The translations under genes were made by a program, and so were the position numbers. 64,000 bases of DNA from Phascolomyces articulosus (Eukaryota; Mucoromycota; Mucoromycetes; Mucorales; Lichtheimiaceae). The stretch is taken from positions 496,001 through 560,000 of the forward strand of contig JAIXMP010000013.1 in assembly GCA_025677815.1 (NCBI GenBank), written 5' to 3'. The notes beneath the pieces are model-generated. The model saw only the letters and a list, made by a program, of their open reading frames with translations. It was not told where the DNA came from and did not search any database. Shown piece after piece: positions 1 to 11,736 of this stretch (position 1 is the first letter of the stretch; every line of letters starts with the position of its first letter).

Positions 1-2130
1 TTTAGCTTTTGACCTGGTGAATCACATTGTTCCTGTCCTTTTATATTTGTTGATTGTTGTAAAGAAGTATTCGTGCTCCTAGCTTGGTGTCACCGCCAGA
101 GGACGTAAAAACAGAAACACCAATAATATCTTTTTTCAACAAAAAGGTTTATATATACTAAAAAGGTACATGTGCCTATGGAATGTGACAAGTGATATGT
201 ATTGTTGTCTAAAACTTTATTTGCTATAGAGTTATAGATATATTTATATATAGATCAAAAGGTTGTATATTATAAAGTTTAATCTTAATTATGATACGTA
301 AAATCCATGAAATTGGATGGTGGGAGCTGCTTTTTTTCTCTTTCATTCTTTACTTATTATTACACAACAGTCTCTATATTTGAAGTATAAAAGAAACAAA
401 GAACAAAAAGTAATTCTGTGTTACTTTTTGTGAATAATATTACATGTATGTTTAGTAACTAACATTTAACTATTACAGTTGTATTTCTTGTTACTTGCTT
501 AAAGTCGACAGTATATTAGAGCATGATTCAACAATTGGATCTTTATCCAATACTGAAACTAGATTAATAAAAATCCTGCAAGAAAGCGACTCTATGTCTA
601 TAGCCATAAAAAATCATTACCCGTCAATAAATTTTTATTCACTATGTCTCAGGGTAAAAAGATCCAGTATAAAGAGAATGCTCTTGGAGAGACTTTTTTT
701 TTGTTTGGCCTAGTGATGGGGAGAAAAAAAACTGCTTTGGGAACAATTTTAATGGTTGAAAAGTAGATGAATAAGTACGACAATATTATTTCAGACCTAT
801 AATAGAGAAATTCTACCATGTATTTTTTTTGTTCTTACTACTAGTAGTGGTAATATTTTTAATTTGCAGTACATAATAGTTTGCTTTTATACAAATATAT
901 ATAGCTATGTATGTATTTTTCTTATCAGTTGATCCGGATGGGAATAGATCGACAGTTTTCAGGAAACAATAAATATGTTTTCTACCAATGAAAGATCAAC
1001 TGAATAAGCAAGTGCTTATTATTAAAAAGAAGTTGATGATGAAGGTTTTTATTTACTAGTGAGAAGGTATTCATCATGTCAAAATATGAATGCAATCTAT
1101 TCTTTTTTGGTTGATATTCATTGTATTAAATAAATTAGATAGAAACAATTCTTTTCCTCTATCATATGTACATATTATTACTGACCATTCAGATTCTTTT
1201 TTTAGATACAATAAAAAAATCATTTAATTAATCGCATTCATCATCAAGAACCTGGCACTGATACTTGAACAATAAACTATTTTGTAAATATTTATCATAA
1301 CATATACTATTTAACCTGTGTGACATGACAAGAATGGAAAATAAATGACGTCTATTTTTGTCATTTCCAGGAATAAAATATTCTCTTTCATGATCGAAAC
1401 AGGAGAGTGAAAATATCATTGAATTTTCTCAACAGATGATTAATTTTGTGAACCATAAACAAGAGGGAATGATCTCTGACAAAACGGTTACTTCGACTGC
1501 TTGAGGTTAAAATTGGATCGATCGATCAAATGTTGTTACACTTTATTAAAAAAAAACCATGTCCCTTCTTCTTAGCTACGTATTTAAAAGTGCAAAACCC
1601 ACAGAATATGTCATCAAAGGGATCAGTGATCCAATTCCATGGTACCGTAAAGTTAAATTCTATCGTAAATAATGATTGTAATCATTCCCCAACTTTTTTT
1701 TTCATGATACGCCTGTGATCCTTTTACAGCCTTTTTGATTAATAATAATGGTTGTACAGAAAAAGAAGAATTCAGATACTTGATCGTTCCAGACTGAGTT
1801 TTTTGTTGTTGTTGTAGTTGCTGTTGTTGGTCATAATGACACATTCCTTCATCCTATCATCAGAGACCTTTTATTATTAGAAAAAAGAAGGAAAGGAAGA
1901 CTATTGAAATAATGTATTATCATTCATTAATAATAATGAAGTAGAGTACTGTAATTCATCCTCAGCCTCATCAAGGAACTTTATTAAAAAAATATGTGTA
2001 TACGTAATCCAGACACCAGGAATATAAACATCTTTTATCTAATCTCGATTGATTTTTTTTTTTGTCTGAATATAAAAATAATTATTTTCTCTTTTCCCTT
2101 TTTTCTTTTTTCTCTCCCTAATTCTTTATC
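1..2130. other. Non-coding or unassigned left flank
   Basis: No gene can be supported here. Short ORFs exist at 495-713 (+) and 1228-1419 (-) but show no recognisable motif. The first 80 bases on the plus strand read as a short open segment containing AFDLVNH, which resembles the AFDxVNH core of LINE-type reverse transcriptases, but a stop follows after about 26 codons. The rest is AT-rich sequence with no structure I can name. Confidence 0.4.
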
Positions 2131-2732
2131 ATGAGTACTCCAAAGTATATCAATCCAGAAATTCATCCAGCAACCACCAAAGAAGACAAACAAAAATGTA
2201 TTGATGTAAGAGTAAAGGTGTGTACAGATGAATTAAAACTTCCTATTGAATATCAAACCCAAAAGTAGGTTCATTTTTTTTTTTAAAAAAACAATACTAC
2301 GTACCTAATAATAATTCCTTTTGGAAAAAAAAAGCTGATTGATTTGACATAATATAATGATAATATAGTGCAGATGATGCCATTTGTGACCATTGGTTAG
2401 CTACTGCAGAAGAGAAGGATGGGGAACGAGTTCCTGTGGGTACAATTAGATTACTTCGTCTCAATGAACGCGTTGGACAATTAGGACGTTTAGCCGTATT
2501 ATCGGACGCACGTGGTTTACAATTGGGAAAAAAACTTGTTTATGCTATGTTGGAAGGAGCCAAAGCACATGGATTCAAGGAAGTGTATTTGGAAGCACAA
2601 TCGGATAAACGCGCATTCTATGAAAAATTTGGTTGGGTTGTAGAAGAAGCAGATAAAGAAACATTTATTACAGCAGGAGTACCTCATTATAAAATGTGGA
2701 TGCGATCAATTCCCCAAGAAAAGTTGATATAG
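2131..2732 (+). CDS. GNAT-family N-acetyltransferase
   Basis: Predicted acyl-CoA-dependent N-acetyltransferase of 165 residues; the substrate is unknown. There are two exons, 2131-2264 and 2369-2732. The intron 2265-2368 starts gtaggt, ends atag and splits an Asn codon. The C-terminal half carries the GNAT acetyl-CoA core: a beta-strand run ending GQLGRLAVLSDARGLQLGKK, where the R/Q-x-x-G-x-G/A pyrophosphate loop appears as ARGLQLGK, then helix LVYAMLEGAKAHGFKEVYLEAQ and the late motif AFYEKFGWVV. The late motif FYEKFGW is typical of the ElaA/YjcF-like group (GFxxxGxxFxExGIPH), and the downstream AGVPHYKMW fits it. The start is the first ATG of the open frame and is preceded by a pyrimidine-rich leader. 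Family assignment is strong; a specific role is not inferable. Confidence 0.88.
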
Positions 2733-4736
2733 AAGAAGAAGAAGAAGAAGAAAACGTCAATATATATTATGTTGAGCGATCAAGAAAACCTTATTAAATA
2801 AAACTGTACCCATGAACTTATTGTATATAACTTTAAAGTACTTTCCGTTTACAGTCTTTGTAAGCTTTGTGAAACCAAAATTTCACATGATGGATGAATG
2901 TCTCTCCTGACTGACGTTTCCTAAGAAGCTAATATACCAACTATAATATCAATTACAAGATGGAGGACAACAAACATCCATATGTGTACCTGATTATACA
3001 CTTTCTTGACATGTCAACTATAGAAATCCAGGATCATCCAGAAAATTCTTTTATTTCATCCAGAAAGGTGGATTTCTTTCTCAACCTGGATTTTCTTATC
3101 ATTCGTGTGGGGAAGCTTCATATCGTTTTTTTATTCATTCTTCTTTACTGATCAATGTAATGTTGACATGATTGGGATACTACGCAACTGAGACAATCCT
3201 AAATATTACCTTTTTTCCGGAAATATCAGCATACATATACTAATAAAGTAGTATCCAACGAGTCATGATCCAAGTCAGCTGCACAATAGGTGAAAAAAGC
3301 TAATTTTCATTGTTTTTATATGTCAAAAAAGAAAAAAAAAATGGTAGGTGATCAAAAACTCTATTACTGGTCTAAACAGGATTTGGAGTTAATTTATATT
3401 TCGTTCCAACTCCTTTTTTTTTTTTTTTTTTTTTTGCCATGCAAGTAAATTTTCTTTAGCTGCTTATACCAAAAAATAACCAAAATAAGAACAATGACCT
3501 TTTTATTTCAAGTTCAGGTTATTATTAATAATTCGGGTAGTTGAACCGTTTTTCATTCCAGACCGACGATGAATCCACATATTTGTTTTTATTACGTGCG
3601 CACCTACATCAGTTATTATTATTAATCATTACTTAGTACTCATACTCTATCGCCAAGACTACAGTTATATAATGCATGATCGTATTTAATTTTATGAGCG
3701 AAGAGAAAAATAAGAATAGGAGTGAGATTAAAAGGTCACTTATGAACAACTGAATATACCTGGAGAGTACTAAGTTGTTATATACAATGTAACACAGCAT
3801 GATAATAATATATTATTAAACTCAACATTATCTTTACATATGAATAATAAAGTATATCTACTAATAATTTGAATTATAAATAACTATATTATAATATTAT
3901 TATACATTAGCTATTAGATTAGAATAATTGTTTAGTATTTAGGAAGAAAAATAAATAAAAATAAAATGCATTCTAAAAAAAAAAATCAAGTTTTTATTTT
4001 GACAAATCGAAATTGACATTGGTATCACGCTGCAAAAAAAAAAAAAAAAAAAAAACGAAACAATTACTTTTTTTATTGTAATGTAAATCTTTTTTTTTTC
4101 TTGTTCTGCATTGGGGGGGAAGGGAAAGAGAAGAGGGGGGAAATAAGTTTATATCTATACATAAATGATGATTATCCTACAGTCCATTTCTATAGGTCGA
4201 TTGAAACAAGAAGAAGAGTAATATGTATAATTGGATTAGTTTTTAAGAAACAGGGAAAAGGGAAAAAATAAATCTACTACAAAAAAAAAATCTGCAGGCT
4301 GGAAAGAAAAGATGATAATTCTCTCTAGGTTGAGCATGTGCACCTTGAGTTCCACCAATCAAATTGAATAATGAAGCCCATGCCCATATTGACAAGTGAG
4401 TTGTGTGGAAGTTTATATATTCGTACCCCTTGAGACCAACCAACAGAAACCATACAACAAGCAAGCAGATATATATATAACATGAGTTCCATATCCGTTA
4501 CGATATAAAAAAAAAGACGACTGATTCTTGATTTTCCTTTTCTCTTTTCCCTTTCTTTTGTTATTTCAACTTCTTCTATCTCTCTCACTCTCTACACTCT
4601 CTCTTTCACTTCTTTTTTTATTCTACTGTTACTACTAAAAATCCAATTAAAAAAAACGAGAGTTTAATCCTTCCCGGAGTGAAAAATTTATATATCATTA
4701 TTGCATACATATTTTTATTTATTACACAAAATCATA
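2733..4736. other. Intergenic, AT-rich
   Basis: No gene is supported. The stretch holds an (AAG)n tract just after the acetyltransferase stop, T and A homopolymers (near 3415-3435 and 4034-4054) and pyrimidine-rich sequence leading to the next start codon. ORFs at 2960-3151 and 4243-4588 look random. Confidence 0.5.
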
Positions 4737-4916
4737 ATGATGGAACAAGAAGAACTACAACAACAACAAATTTCTGATCCAAATGCATGGCCCAGTCGAT
4801 ACTATGGTCGTACACGACATGTTGATATTGAACAATTATATAACCAACTTTTGAATAATATGACAATGACCGAAGAATCTACAACTGCTACTAGTAGTAT
4901 TGTAACCACAGCCAGC

Positions 4917-4972
<56 letters not shown>

Positions 4973-5492
4973 CAATGGTGGCAACGTACCCCGAAGATCT
5001 GTCAGTTTTTCAACAGCAGCTCCTATTGTTTATGAATATGAACCCGAATTCGATCCAAACGAACAAGATGATTCACCTCCTCCAGCTTATGAAGAACCTG
5101 CAACGGCTTATGTTTCATTGGAGGATACAGAATGTTCTACCACCGTTTATGCGACGCCACGCCGGAAAAAGAAATCCGCTGCATTAAGAAAGTTGGATTT
5201 ACGACCTTTAGTAAATCATGAATACAAGAATGCTCCTACAATGGAAGAAGAAGATGATAAACAATCCGTTACTTCTTCTGAATGCTCATTACCTACTACA
5301 CCACCTGATGTTTATCCTTCTTCTTCATTACCAACAAGTCAAAAACAACAGCAACAACAACAACAATCACTTCTTTATACACCCAAACCTGAAATCTCTC
5401 AAAGTACAGAAAGTATTATCTCACGGTCATCCTTGTTATTCCGTATTCGTTCATCACCTTTATTTAATCAACGACGAAAAACAACTATTTAA
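4737..5492 (+). CDS. Low-complexity protein with RVxF-like and PPxY motifs
   Basis: I do not recognise this protein of 251 residues; it is intronless. An in-frame upstream TTG exists but the first ATG is at 4737, with a second directly after it. In order it shows an N-terminal segment with DPNAWPSRYYGRTRHVDIEQL (about residues 14-34), a run of 18 Asn encoded by a perfect AAT microsatellite (about 61-78), RRSVSF (about 86-91), which fits the PP1-docking R/K-x-V-x-F pattern and is followed by VYEYEPEF, then PPPAYEEP (about 114-121), a PPxY match for WW domains such as those of Nedd4/Rsp5 ligases. A basic patch PRRKKK, an acidic/Ser-rich middle, a Gln run and a basic C-terminus follow. The motifs suggest an adaptor or phosphatase-regulatory protein, but that is inference. 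Confidence 0.7.
4917..4970 (+). repeat. (AAT)18 microsatellite inside a coding region
   Basis: Eighteen perfect AAT units encode poly-Asn in the protein at 4737-5492. Uninterrupted trinucleotide purity suggests recent slippage and likely length variation between strains. Confidence 0.95.
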
Positions 5493-6279
5493 AAAAAACA
5501 AACAAATTATATATATATCTAGATTTATAACAAAGAAATCATCCAATATTTTATTGTTATACCTCCCCCCCCCTTCTTCTTCATATATAACAGCAAAAAA
5601 AGCAACAACACTTTTAACAACAACCAGCATTCACATTCTTTTCATTCTCACAATATTTTTTTCTTTTTTTTTTTTTTTTTGATATACACGCGCGCAAGTT
5701 CCCAAAGCACTTTTTTATATATATAAATTATCCTCTCGTTTTATCTTTTATGTAACATAACATCATTGAATCTCCCATGTTTTTTTTATATATCTTTTAT
5801 TTTTTTTTCCCATGCATTGATACCCCAAAAAACACTACTACTACTACTTATTTAAACTTTTTTTTTGTATGTAAGAATTTTTTTTTCCAAACCAAATCGT
5901 TTTTTCATTATCTCACGGCTCTTTTTTTTTTTTACTTCATTTTGAAGAGTAGTAATAATAATAATAATAATAAACAAGCACAAAAAAAAAAGATAATTAG
6001 ATAGATCGAAATTAGACATATAAGAAAAATAATAGAGAGAAAATGGTCATATATTGGTATAATAATATATATATTATATAATATGTATTTTGTTTTTTGT
6101 TTTTATATGTCAAAGAAAGAAAGAGAGAGAGAGAGAGGATGTTTGTTTGTGTGTGTGTTTTCATACATACAGCAGAAAAAAAAAGAGAGAGAGAGAAAGA
6201 TATATAGTAAAAAAAAATAAAAATAAACACTAAGACAGATTGACATTTGGGGGAGAGAGAAAATGGTAGAAAAAAAGTT
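5493..6279. other. Convergent intergenic region, homopolymer-rich
   Basis: This is the 3' flank of two convergent genes. It is dominated by T and A homopolymers, (AG)n around 6117-6138 and 6185-6200, and (AAT)n near 5953-5972. No coding region is supported. Confidence 0.6.
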
Positions 6280-8840
6280 TTAAAAATTATCACCACGTTT
6301 GTTATAATGTAAGGTATACTTATTAGGTGGTTGTACTTGTTGTTGATCTTCTGTTGCTGTTTCCATCCAACGACATGCATTTAACATTTTATCTGCATGT
6401 GTAAAAGCATTGGTGGCTGTTTGAATAAAATCTTTATTCCTGAGACTTTGTTGACTTTCTAATAATTGTCCAAATTCTGCCACTCTTTGTCTTAATGCCT
6501 CAAATTGTCTTTCTGTTTGTTTATTTTGCCTTTGTTTCATCAATCGCATTTGATGGGCTTGTTGTTGAGCTTGTTGCTGTTGTTGTGTCTGTTGTTGTTG
6601 TTGCTGGGTTTGTTGCTGCTGCTGCTGCTGTTGTTGTTGTTGTGCTTGTGCCTGTTGATTCGCTCGCTTACTTCCTCCTTTACTTCCTTTGGATTTAGTG
6701 GTGGTCCCATCACTATTATGATGATGATTATGATGAGGAATAAAAGGTGGATGGGAATGTTTATGAATCAATGTAACATGACCTGTCTTTTTACTTAGAT
6801 CAATAATCACTGTTAATGCTCCAGAACAATCATATCGGTTAGCAGCTTTAGGATGATCTCCTTTACGTGGTTTGGCGGTATCAGCTCGTTGAGAACAATA
6901 GTAACGTAATGTAGATAAAGTATCAGGTGCTTTGGTGGATCGTCTTCTGTCCTTCATACTATATATATATATATATTAGTATCTATTTGAAACACAATAA
7001 TACATACCCTCTCTATATATTGTGTTCCCCCACCCCCATTCCCTTCGATCTAAATCGTGTACCTGAAATTGAACTTTGTGCCAGCAAGAATATGTTCACA
7101 AATAGCTCGACCCAATTGAGTAAATCCAGCCTCACTTCCCAACCGTGCAATCAATGGATTAATATCCACCACATATTGTTTTCGTTCAAATTCCGTTTCT
7201 TGCTGTAATGCATAAACAAAGGCATCCGGAGATAAGACATCTTGACAATGTGCATCATTTTGTGATACTTTGGAAGGTGATCGTGTGTTATGTTTGGTTT
7301 CATTATTATGATTTTTTTTATTATTCGTACTACGACTCGTACCGTTGTTTCTGGTATTATTATTAGTCGTGCTCGTAGTCGTAGTAGGTGTGTTATGTTG
7401 TTGAGGTGGTGGTTGCTGTTGTTGTTGATGATGATTGACAGTTGTTGTATTGTTAGGGGTCATAGCAGCAGCAGGAGCAACAGTAGGTATTGTACTTGAT
7501 GTAGCAGCAATGGAAGCAATCGGAGTACTTGTAGCCGTTGTAGTGGCAGTAGTAGCACTGGTCACAGCTGTTGTGGTAGGTGTTGTATTACTATTATTAT
7601 TATCTATCAATGACATACGCATAGGCATTTGTTGTTGTTGTTGTTGCTGCTGCTGTTGTTGATGGTGATGATGATGTTGTTCTGGAGAAATTTCATGTAA
7701 TGAACGAGGAGGTTGTGCAAGAGGAGGAGGTGGATGAGATGGTAATGGAGAAGGTTGTTGATGATGGAATTGAGTTTCATGCTGAGGTTGTTGAGGTAAT
7801 GTTAATGGCAACGATACAGGTGGTTGATGATGATGATGTTGTTGTTGTTGTTGTTGATGCTGTGTATGCATATGATGAGGAAGTTGGTGTTGTTGCTGCT
7901 GCTGTTGATGATGATGATGTTGTGGTTGTTGTTGATGAGGTGCTGGAGCACGTAATGAAGAAGCAGAAAATAAACCTTGAGGTTTATTTAAATTTTGTTG
8001 TTGTTGTGGCGATAAGCCTGGTATGATAGAAGATGATAATGGTAAAGTAGGTTTAATTTGTGGGGAAGACACTGATTGTTGTTGAGAAGGCATTCTTAGA
8101 GGAGCAGGCGCCTGCAGATGCTGTGTTTGAAGCGACTGCGGGGAAAGGTGTTGTGGTTGATGATGATGTTGTTGCTGTTGTTGTTGATGGTGATAATGAT
8201 GCTGTTGTTGTTGCTGCTGCTGCTGGTGTTGTTGTTGTTGTTGCTGCTGCATATGTTGAGGTGCAGCAGCAACAGCGGCATATTGATTATATTGTGGAGC
8301 AAAACGCGCGTGCTTAAACGTTCTTTGTGATTCTTCATAAACATCATTACTATACCGTTGTTCCATATGTTGTTGTTTTCGTTTATGAAATTCTCTCGAA
8401 CGGCATACATCACAAAGATTATAATCCACTCGTCGTTCCCCTCCAAAATGACTCACAGGTCGAAACATTTGACATCCATCACAATAAAGCGTATCATGAC
8501 TATTAGTCAATATCTCTTGTTGTTGACCACTACTCGTGATATTAGATCCATTCCCAGTACTGCCTGTTGTTGTAGGATTGCCTCCACTCCCAGCACCACC
8601 ATTGCCATTGCCACCATTGCCTGGTCCTCCTCCTCCAACAGCTGCTGCTGCTGCTGCTGCTGCTGCTGCCGCTGTGGCGTGCTGGTGGTTTTGTACTGCA
8701 GGTGATAAGGGTTGTGCACTAGCGACAGTTGTCATAGTTTGTAAGTGATGGTTCATCATGGGGGGTCGATGATGAGTAGGTGCTGGCATGGGTGTTGGAT
8801 AACCATGAGGTTGAAAGGCGCGTGGTGGTCCATGTGACAT
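6280..8840 (-). CDS. Large Gln/His-rich putative zinc-binding transcription regulator
   Basis: Two exons, 7063-8840 and 6280-6958, joined across an intron at 6959-7062 (gtacac...atag) that splits a Ser codon and gives 818 residues. An N-terminal Ala/Gly-rich stretch is followed by a CxxC-x19-CxxC zinc-ribbon-like module at about residues 120-146 (YCDGCQMFRPVSHF ... NLCDVC) with a basic tail EFHKRKQQ. Hundreds of residues of Gln, His, Pro and Thr repeats follow. After this comes a conserved-looking block (DAFVYALQQETEFERKQYVV, then NPLIARLGSEAGFTQLGRAI), and a second Cys/His arrangement YYCSQ ... RYDCSGALTVIIDL ... HKHSHPPF. The last resembles the C...C...H-x-H zinc clusters of the WRKY/GCM1/FAR1-like superfamily. 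A Gln-rich coiled segment ends the protein. Nuclear DNA-binding activity is inferred from the zinc modules and polyQ; no named family was recognised. Confidence 0.8.
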
Positions 8841-10727
8841 GATGTTGAAAAAATAAAAACTTTATGAATTATACTCTATCGTTAAGTAAGTATATATTAT
8901 AAAAAAAAAGGTAAGTGCGTCTTTTTTTTTCTTTACTTTTCTTCTTTTCCGCAATTCAAATTCAATGAGAGAATAATGATTTGAAAAAGTTCCCCAATAA
9001 TAAGAAAAGGAAATGATTGTTGTTGTTGTTATTATTGGTGTGGTTTGGTTAATTGGTTTTAATGGGTTGGTTGTATTATATATATATCAACTTGATATGT
9101 AATATATGGGGTATGTGTTATATATATATATATATATGTATATGAGTTTTGAGTGTGTAAAAAAGAGAGAAAAGGAGGATATATATAAAAAAAAGTGGTT
9201 GTTTTTTTTTGTTGTTTTTTTGCAGTCAAAGACTCTTAGTTACAATGAAGAGTTTTTTCTCTTTCTTTGCTGATGGGATTGAGTACTTTTTTTTTCTTTA
9301 CGAGTGTGGATCTTTTTTTCTTTTTTTGAACAACGTTTTGTTGTTGTTGTTGGTTTGTTGAATCCCTTTTTTTTTCACTTCGTTTTTTCTTTAAAGGGCA
9401 GAAGTTAAAAGAAAAAAAAAAGGTGGGGGAGTTTGCGAAAAATAAAGAATAAGAAAAAAAAATATCGGGGGGACAAGAGAGAAGGAAAAAAAAAATCGTT
9501 TTTTACTTTTACCTTTTTGCTGAGGGTTGGATAACGAACCCGGCTTTTACAAGTGACGTCGTGCTATTATTATTATTAGAAGCAAAGAAGCAAAATAATA
9601 GATTTATGAATATAATATATAGGATGAGAATGATAAAAAGGCAGGTGAGTTGTTTTTTTAAAGTTATATATATAAAACAGTTCATCTGTTTTAAATAAGA
9701 TATATAGATAAATAGATAGATAGATTGATCATTGGCCACATAGTTCAATAATTATAAAGTAGTACTAATAGTTGTAGTGAGTTGCACTGATATGATAATG
9801 AGGAGAGTGTGTATTATGTGTATATTGTGATGTGTGAATTTTGTGGTTTTCCTCCTATCTTATTCGTGACCTTAAAGGGTAAAAAAAAAATTATGCAGCT
9901 TCAAATATAAATATATATTATTCAAAGAAGATCTATTTGATGATAACTCCCTTTCTTCTTCTTCTTCCACCTCTTTGTTTTTTACTAGTTGAATGAGATG
10001 CTGATGATGTTGCTATTGATAAAAATAAGCATTGGATGATATAGAATAATATAATGTAGTAGGACTAGGATGACCTTCTTGTTCTTGTTCCTTCTTTATA
10101 AAGTGGGTTTTTAATGATAGCAAGTAAGTTATATATAAAATTTAACGTTTTATAATATATGTATCAACTGATTTATAATTTTATGCAGTCGTTATGTTGA
10201 GGTTTGTTCTATAATAATATTGCAGGGCATCATGATCACCAATAGTTGTAATTTTGGGATGATGTTATTGAAAATAGAAGTTGGATTGAGAATATATCTT
10301 TTTTTTTTTTCATGTTGAAACGAACGACGAATCCAATACCCATTCCATTCTTTTGGTTATATAAAAATGGGTCATGGTATGATATCGTCCAAGAACCTTT
10401 TCTATAGGATTATTATTTTGCTCGTGACTCATCAATGATCTAATACATTTTCAATCCGAACGACCGGCGTTCTTATTTATGAATAAATATGCATACAGAT
10501 AAACAACCCAAAATTTTATTTTGGTTTTGCAAAACGTTTAAGATTTTCCTCGTCTCCTTTTTTTTTTTTTCATGGCAACGGAGTTAGTTTTTTTTCTTTT
10601 CCGCTTTTCGCTAGTCAGGAACCTACGCGCGATGAAAAAAACACGCGTTAACGCGAAATTGTGGAGTCGGATATAATTACACCGCGTCTCGTTTTTTTTT
10701 TTCTTTCTCAAAAATAAATTTACAACA
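8841..10727. other. Divergent intergenic region
   Basis: This region separates the Gln-rich regulator (minus) and thymidylate synthase (plus). It is largely simple sequence: TA runs near 9120-9137, T tracts and (TTG)n. The last 110 bases hold MCB-like sites annotated separately. No ORF is convincing. Confidence 0.5.
10625..10658 (+). promoter_or_regulatory. MCB/SCB-like cluster upstream of thymidylate synthase
   Basis: ACGCGT lies at 10643-10648, ACGCGAAA at 10651-10658 and ACGCGC at 10625-10630, all within about 105 bases of the thymidylate synthase start at 10728. In budding and fission yeast, ACGCGT is the MBF-bound MluI cell-cycle box that drives S-phase genes, and thymidylate synthase is a classic target. 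The sites are seen directly; MBF binding is inferred. Confidence 0.6.
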
Positions 10728-11736
10728 ATGACCATAAAACAACATGAAGAACAACAATACCTTCAATTGATTGAACGTATTCTTAATGAAGGAGAGAAAC
10801 GAGATGACCGCACGGGTACAGGCACAAAATGTCTATTTGCACCTCCTCAACTTCGATTCTCTCTTCAAAATGACATTTTCCCTTTATTGACCACCAAACG
10901 TGTCTTTTTCCGGGGAGTTGCTGAAGAATTACTTTGGTTTATTCGAGCTGATACCAATTCTAACCATCTTTCTGAACGTGGTATCAAGATTTGGGATGGA
11001 AATGGTTCGCGTGAATATTTAGACAAGTTGGGATTCCATGATCGTCAACAAGGTGATTTAGGACCTGTCTATGGTTTCCAATGGCGTCATTTTGGTGCAA
11101 AATATGTTGATTGTAATACAGATTATACGGGTCAAGGTGTGGATCAAATTAAAGAGGTTATTCATAAAATCAAGACCAATCCAACGGATCGACGTATTAT
11201 TCTTTCAGCTTGGAATCCTGCAGGTAAAATAATAATAATAATAATGAAGGTGTATGGAACGAGAAAGGAATATATATATATATAGGTGAGGATGAAAGAA
11301 ACTCATGGGCAATACTATTCATTATTATTTAGATATGAGTCAAATGGCCCTTCCACCATGTCATGCATTTTGTCAATTCTATGTGTCCAATCCAGGTACC
11401 AATGGTCGTGGTCGTTTATCTTGTGTATTATATCAACGTTCGTGTGATATGGGATTAGGTGTTCCCTTCAATATTGCCTCATATGCTTTATTAACCCGTA
11501 TGATTGCTCATGTGACGGATCTTGATCCAGGAGAATTTATCCATACCATGGGTGATACTCATGTATATGTGGATCATATTGATGCATTGAAAGAACAATT
11601 GAAGCGTGAGCCACGCGATTTCCCCACGTTAAAGATCCCCCGAAAGATTGATTCCATTGATGATTTTACCATGGATGATTTTGTCATTGAAAATTATCAT
11701 CCTCATGGTAAATTGGATATGAAAATGTCAGTCTAA
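10728..11736 (+). CDS. Thymidylate synthase
   Basis: Converts dUMP and methylenetetrahydrofolate to dTMP and dihydrofolate for DNA synthesis. Two exons, 10728-11223 and 11333-11736, give 299 residues. The intron at 11224-11332 splits an Asp codon. Family landmarks are in order: DRTGTGT (residues about 26-32), [46 protein letters not shown], then the active-site cysteine loop [13 protein letters not shown] just after the splice junction, [19 protein letters not shown] and GDTHVYVDH. It is a complete monofunctional enzyme of the fungal/animal type, not fused to DHFR. The start is the only ATG consistent with the conserved N-terminus. MCB-like sites upstream suggest G1/S control. Confidence 0.97.

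Noticed and set aside
4243..4588. Two overlapping minus-strand ORFs of 73 and 87 codons
   Set aside because: AT-rich chance ORFs in the 5' flank of the poly-Asn gene, with no motif and overlapping each other.
6495..8748. Plus-strand ORFs rich in Val, Leu, Cys or Asp
   Set aside because: Antisense shadows of CAG/CAA/CAT repeats in the Gln/His-rich regulator.
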